NCBI RefSeq assembly: GCF_014696715.1
Contig: NZ_JACJQO010000005.1
Coordinates: forward strand, 558,001 to 622,000
Direction of reading: 5' to 3'
DNA length: 64,000 bases
Source: Pseudanabaena sp. FACHB-2040
Lineage (GTDB): Bacteria > Cyanobacteriota > Cyanobacteriia > Phormidesmidales > Phormidesmidaceae
Shown here: piece after piece, positions 63,514-64,000 of the stretch
Layout of the letters: each line of letters begins with the position of its first letter
Position numbering within the stretch: the stretch's first letter is position 1
Program-made: the position numbers and the translations under genes
The notes under the pieces: generated by a model
Databases searched by the model: none
What the model saw: only the letters and a program-made list of their open reading frames with translations
What the model was told of the DNA's origin: nothing

Positions 63514-63605
63514 CTTCTATTGGGTCGTGCTGCGCTTGACACCAACCTACAAGACCTCCCTTCTGGGTTTTGGGTGGTTGCGCTGTGCTTAACCCCAACA
63601 AGCCT
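63514..63605. repeat. interspersed TTGGGT...ACCCAA elements
   Basis: Two imperfect copies (TTGGGTCGTGCTGCGCTTGACACCAACCTAC and GGTGGTTGCGCTGTGCTTAACCCCAAC) of the element seen at 11953. They are non-coding and lie between the GT9 and GT2-like genes. Confidence 0.55.
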
Positions 63606-63630
63606 TTTGTCCTTCCCCTCTGCTTTCTCC

Positions 63631-64000
63631 ATGTCCACCCTCAACGTCCTTATTCCTACCTACAATCGGCCTACGGTGCTAGCGATCACGCTGACTGGCC
63701 TGTGCGCCCAAACGTTTCAAGATTGCAGCGTAATTGTTTTTGACCAGACCGAAGGTCAGGCTGTAGTCAATGTCAGTGAAGTTCAGGCGGTGGCGAGAGG
63801 GTTGCGATCGCACCAGCACCCCGTCCAAATTCTCCAGCACCTGCCGCGCCAAGGCGTGGCCGAGCACCGTCAGTTCCTCTTGGAGCAGGCTACTGCGCCC
63901 GTGCTGGCCCAGCAGCGGGTGACGGCCCGCTACGGAGACTGCGGCATTCTGCCTTCAGGGGCCTACCACCAAGAGATGGTGACGACAATTTGCGATCGCA
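63631..64000 (+). CDS. GT2-like glycosyltransferase, partial, possibly internally deleted
   Basis: The gene runs off the right edge; 123 residues are visible. The N-terminus (MSTLNVLIPTYNRPTVLAIT) is a GT-A nucleotide-binding start, and LPRQGVAEHRQFLLEQATAP is the block that normally leads into the metal-binding DxD. Here ATAP continues directly as VLAQQRVTARYGDCGILPSG with no hydrophobic strand or Asp pair. That suggests an internal deletion, an unusual family, or a sequence error. Confidence 0.75.
   Translation, partial: MSTLNVLIPTYNRPTVLAITLTGLCAQTFQDCSVIVFDQTEGQAVVNVSEVQAVARGLRSHQHPVQILQHLPRQGVAEHRQFLLEQATAPVLAQQRVTARYGDCGILPSGAYHQEMVTTICDR

Overview
The window is cyanobacterial chromosome. 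Evidence: petM (cytochrome b6f subunit), ycf39, a CruP-type lycopene cyclase paralogue, a DUF4327 protein, the 2-oxoglutarate decarboxylase / succinate-semialdehyde dehydrogenase pair that replaces the classical TCA step, dozens of HIP1 octamers (GCGATCGC), and short G- or C-rich intergenic repeats of the kind common in filamentous cyanobacteria. Moderate-to-high GC and the gene mix suggest a Leptolyngbya-like filamentous, non-heterocystous lineage; the genus cannot be fixed from the sequence alone.

Layout. 1-4.5 kb: 5' part of a P2A calcium pump (leftward) and a degenerate P-loop ATPase (rightward), separated by a perfect 33-bp palindrome; then a leader that matches the ydaO/c-di-AMP riboswitch before an SLC13/ArsB-type permease. 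4.6-10 kb: proA, folB, and the succinate-semialdehyde dehydrogenase / 2-oxoglutarate decarboxylase operon. 10-11.2 kb: a D-Ala-D-Ala dipeptidase gene flanked on both sides by arrays of one interspersed repeat. 11.2-18.3 kb: small unknowns, msrP, PPK2, DUF72, DUF4327, pdxA, petM, ycf39. 18.3-25.7 kb (leftward): lumenal pentapeptide protein, a large ethylene-receptor-like hybrid histidine kinase, an alpha/beta hydrolase, dnaK. 26-31.6 kb (rightward): allophanate-hydrolase-C-like protein, formamidase, a UbiA-type prenyltransferase, a DnaJ-TPR-WD40 fusion, corA. 31.6-37.7 kb: alaS, a diguanylate cyclase, an M41-like peptidase domain without AAA, a VanY-type carboxypeptidase. 37.9-44.7 kb: AEC transporter, peptidoglycan-binding protein plus GH10 xylanase, cruP, SirB1-like protein. 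44.7-51.8 kb: argG, cupin, antiporter-UspA, an exported acidic repeat protein, a spore-photoproduct-lyase homologue, an unknown membrane protein.

The most coherent system is at 51.9-64 kb. A CdaR-type regulator and a GT4 glycosyltransferase read left; reading right is an operon with two GT9 (heptosyltransferase-family) enzymes, a third protein that is only the N-terminal half of GT9, two GT4-type enzymes, and a nearly complete ADP-heptose route: GmhA (fused to the C-terminus of a GT4), GmhB and bifunctional HldE. No HldD epimerase is visible; a classical 251-residue SDR sits in its place. This looks like synthesis of a heptose-containing surface glycan. It continues past the right edge with a GT2-like gene that appears to lack the usual DxD segment.

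Repeats are a second theme: the AGAAACCSGGTTTCT element (at least ten copies at 10-11.2 kb and a variant terminating the antiporter gene), the TAGAGACGC palindrome used as a terminator after three separate genes, and purine/pyrimidine tracts between genes. I saw no tRNA, rRNA, CRISPR array, transposase or prophage.
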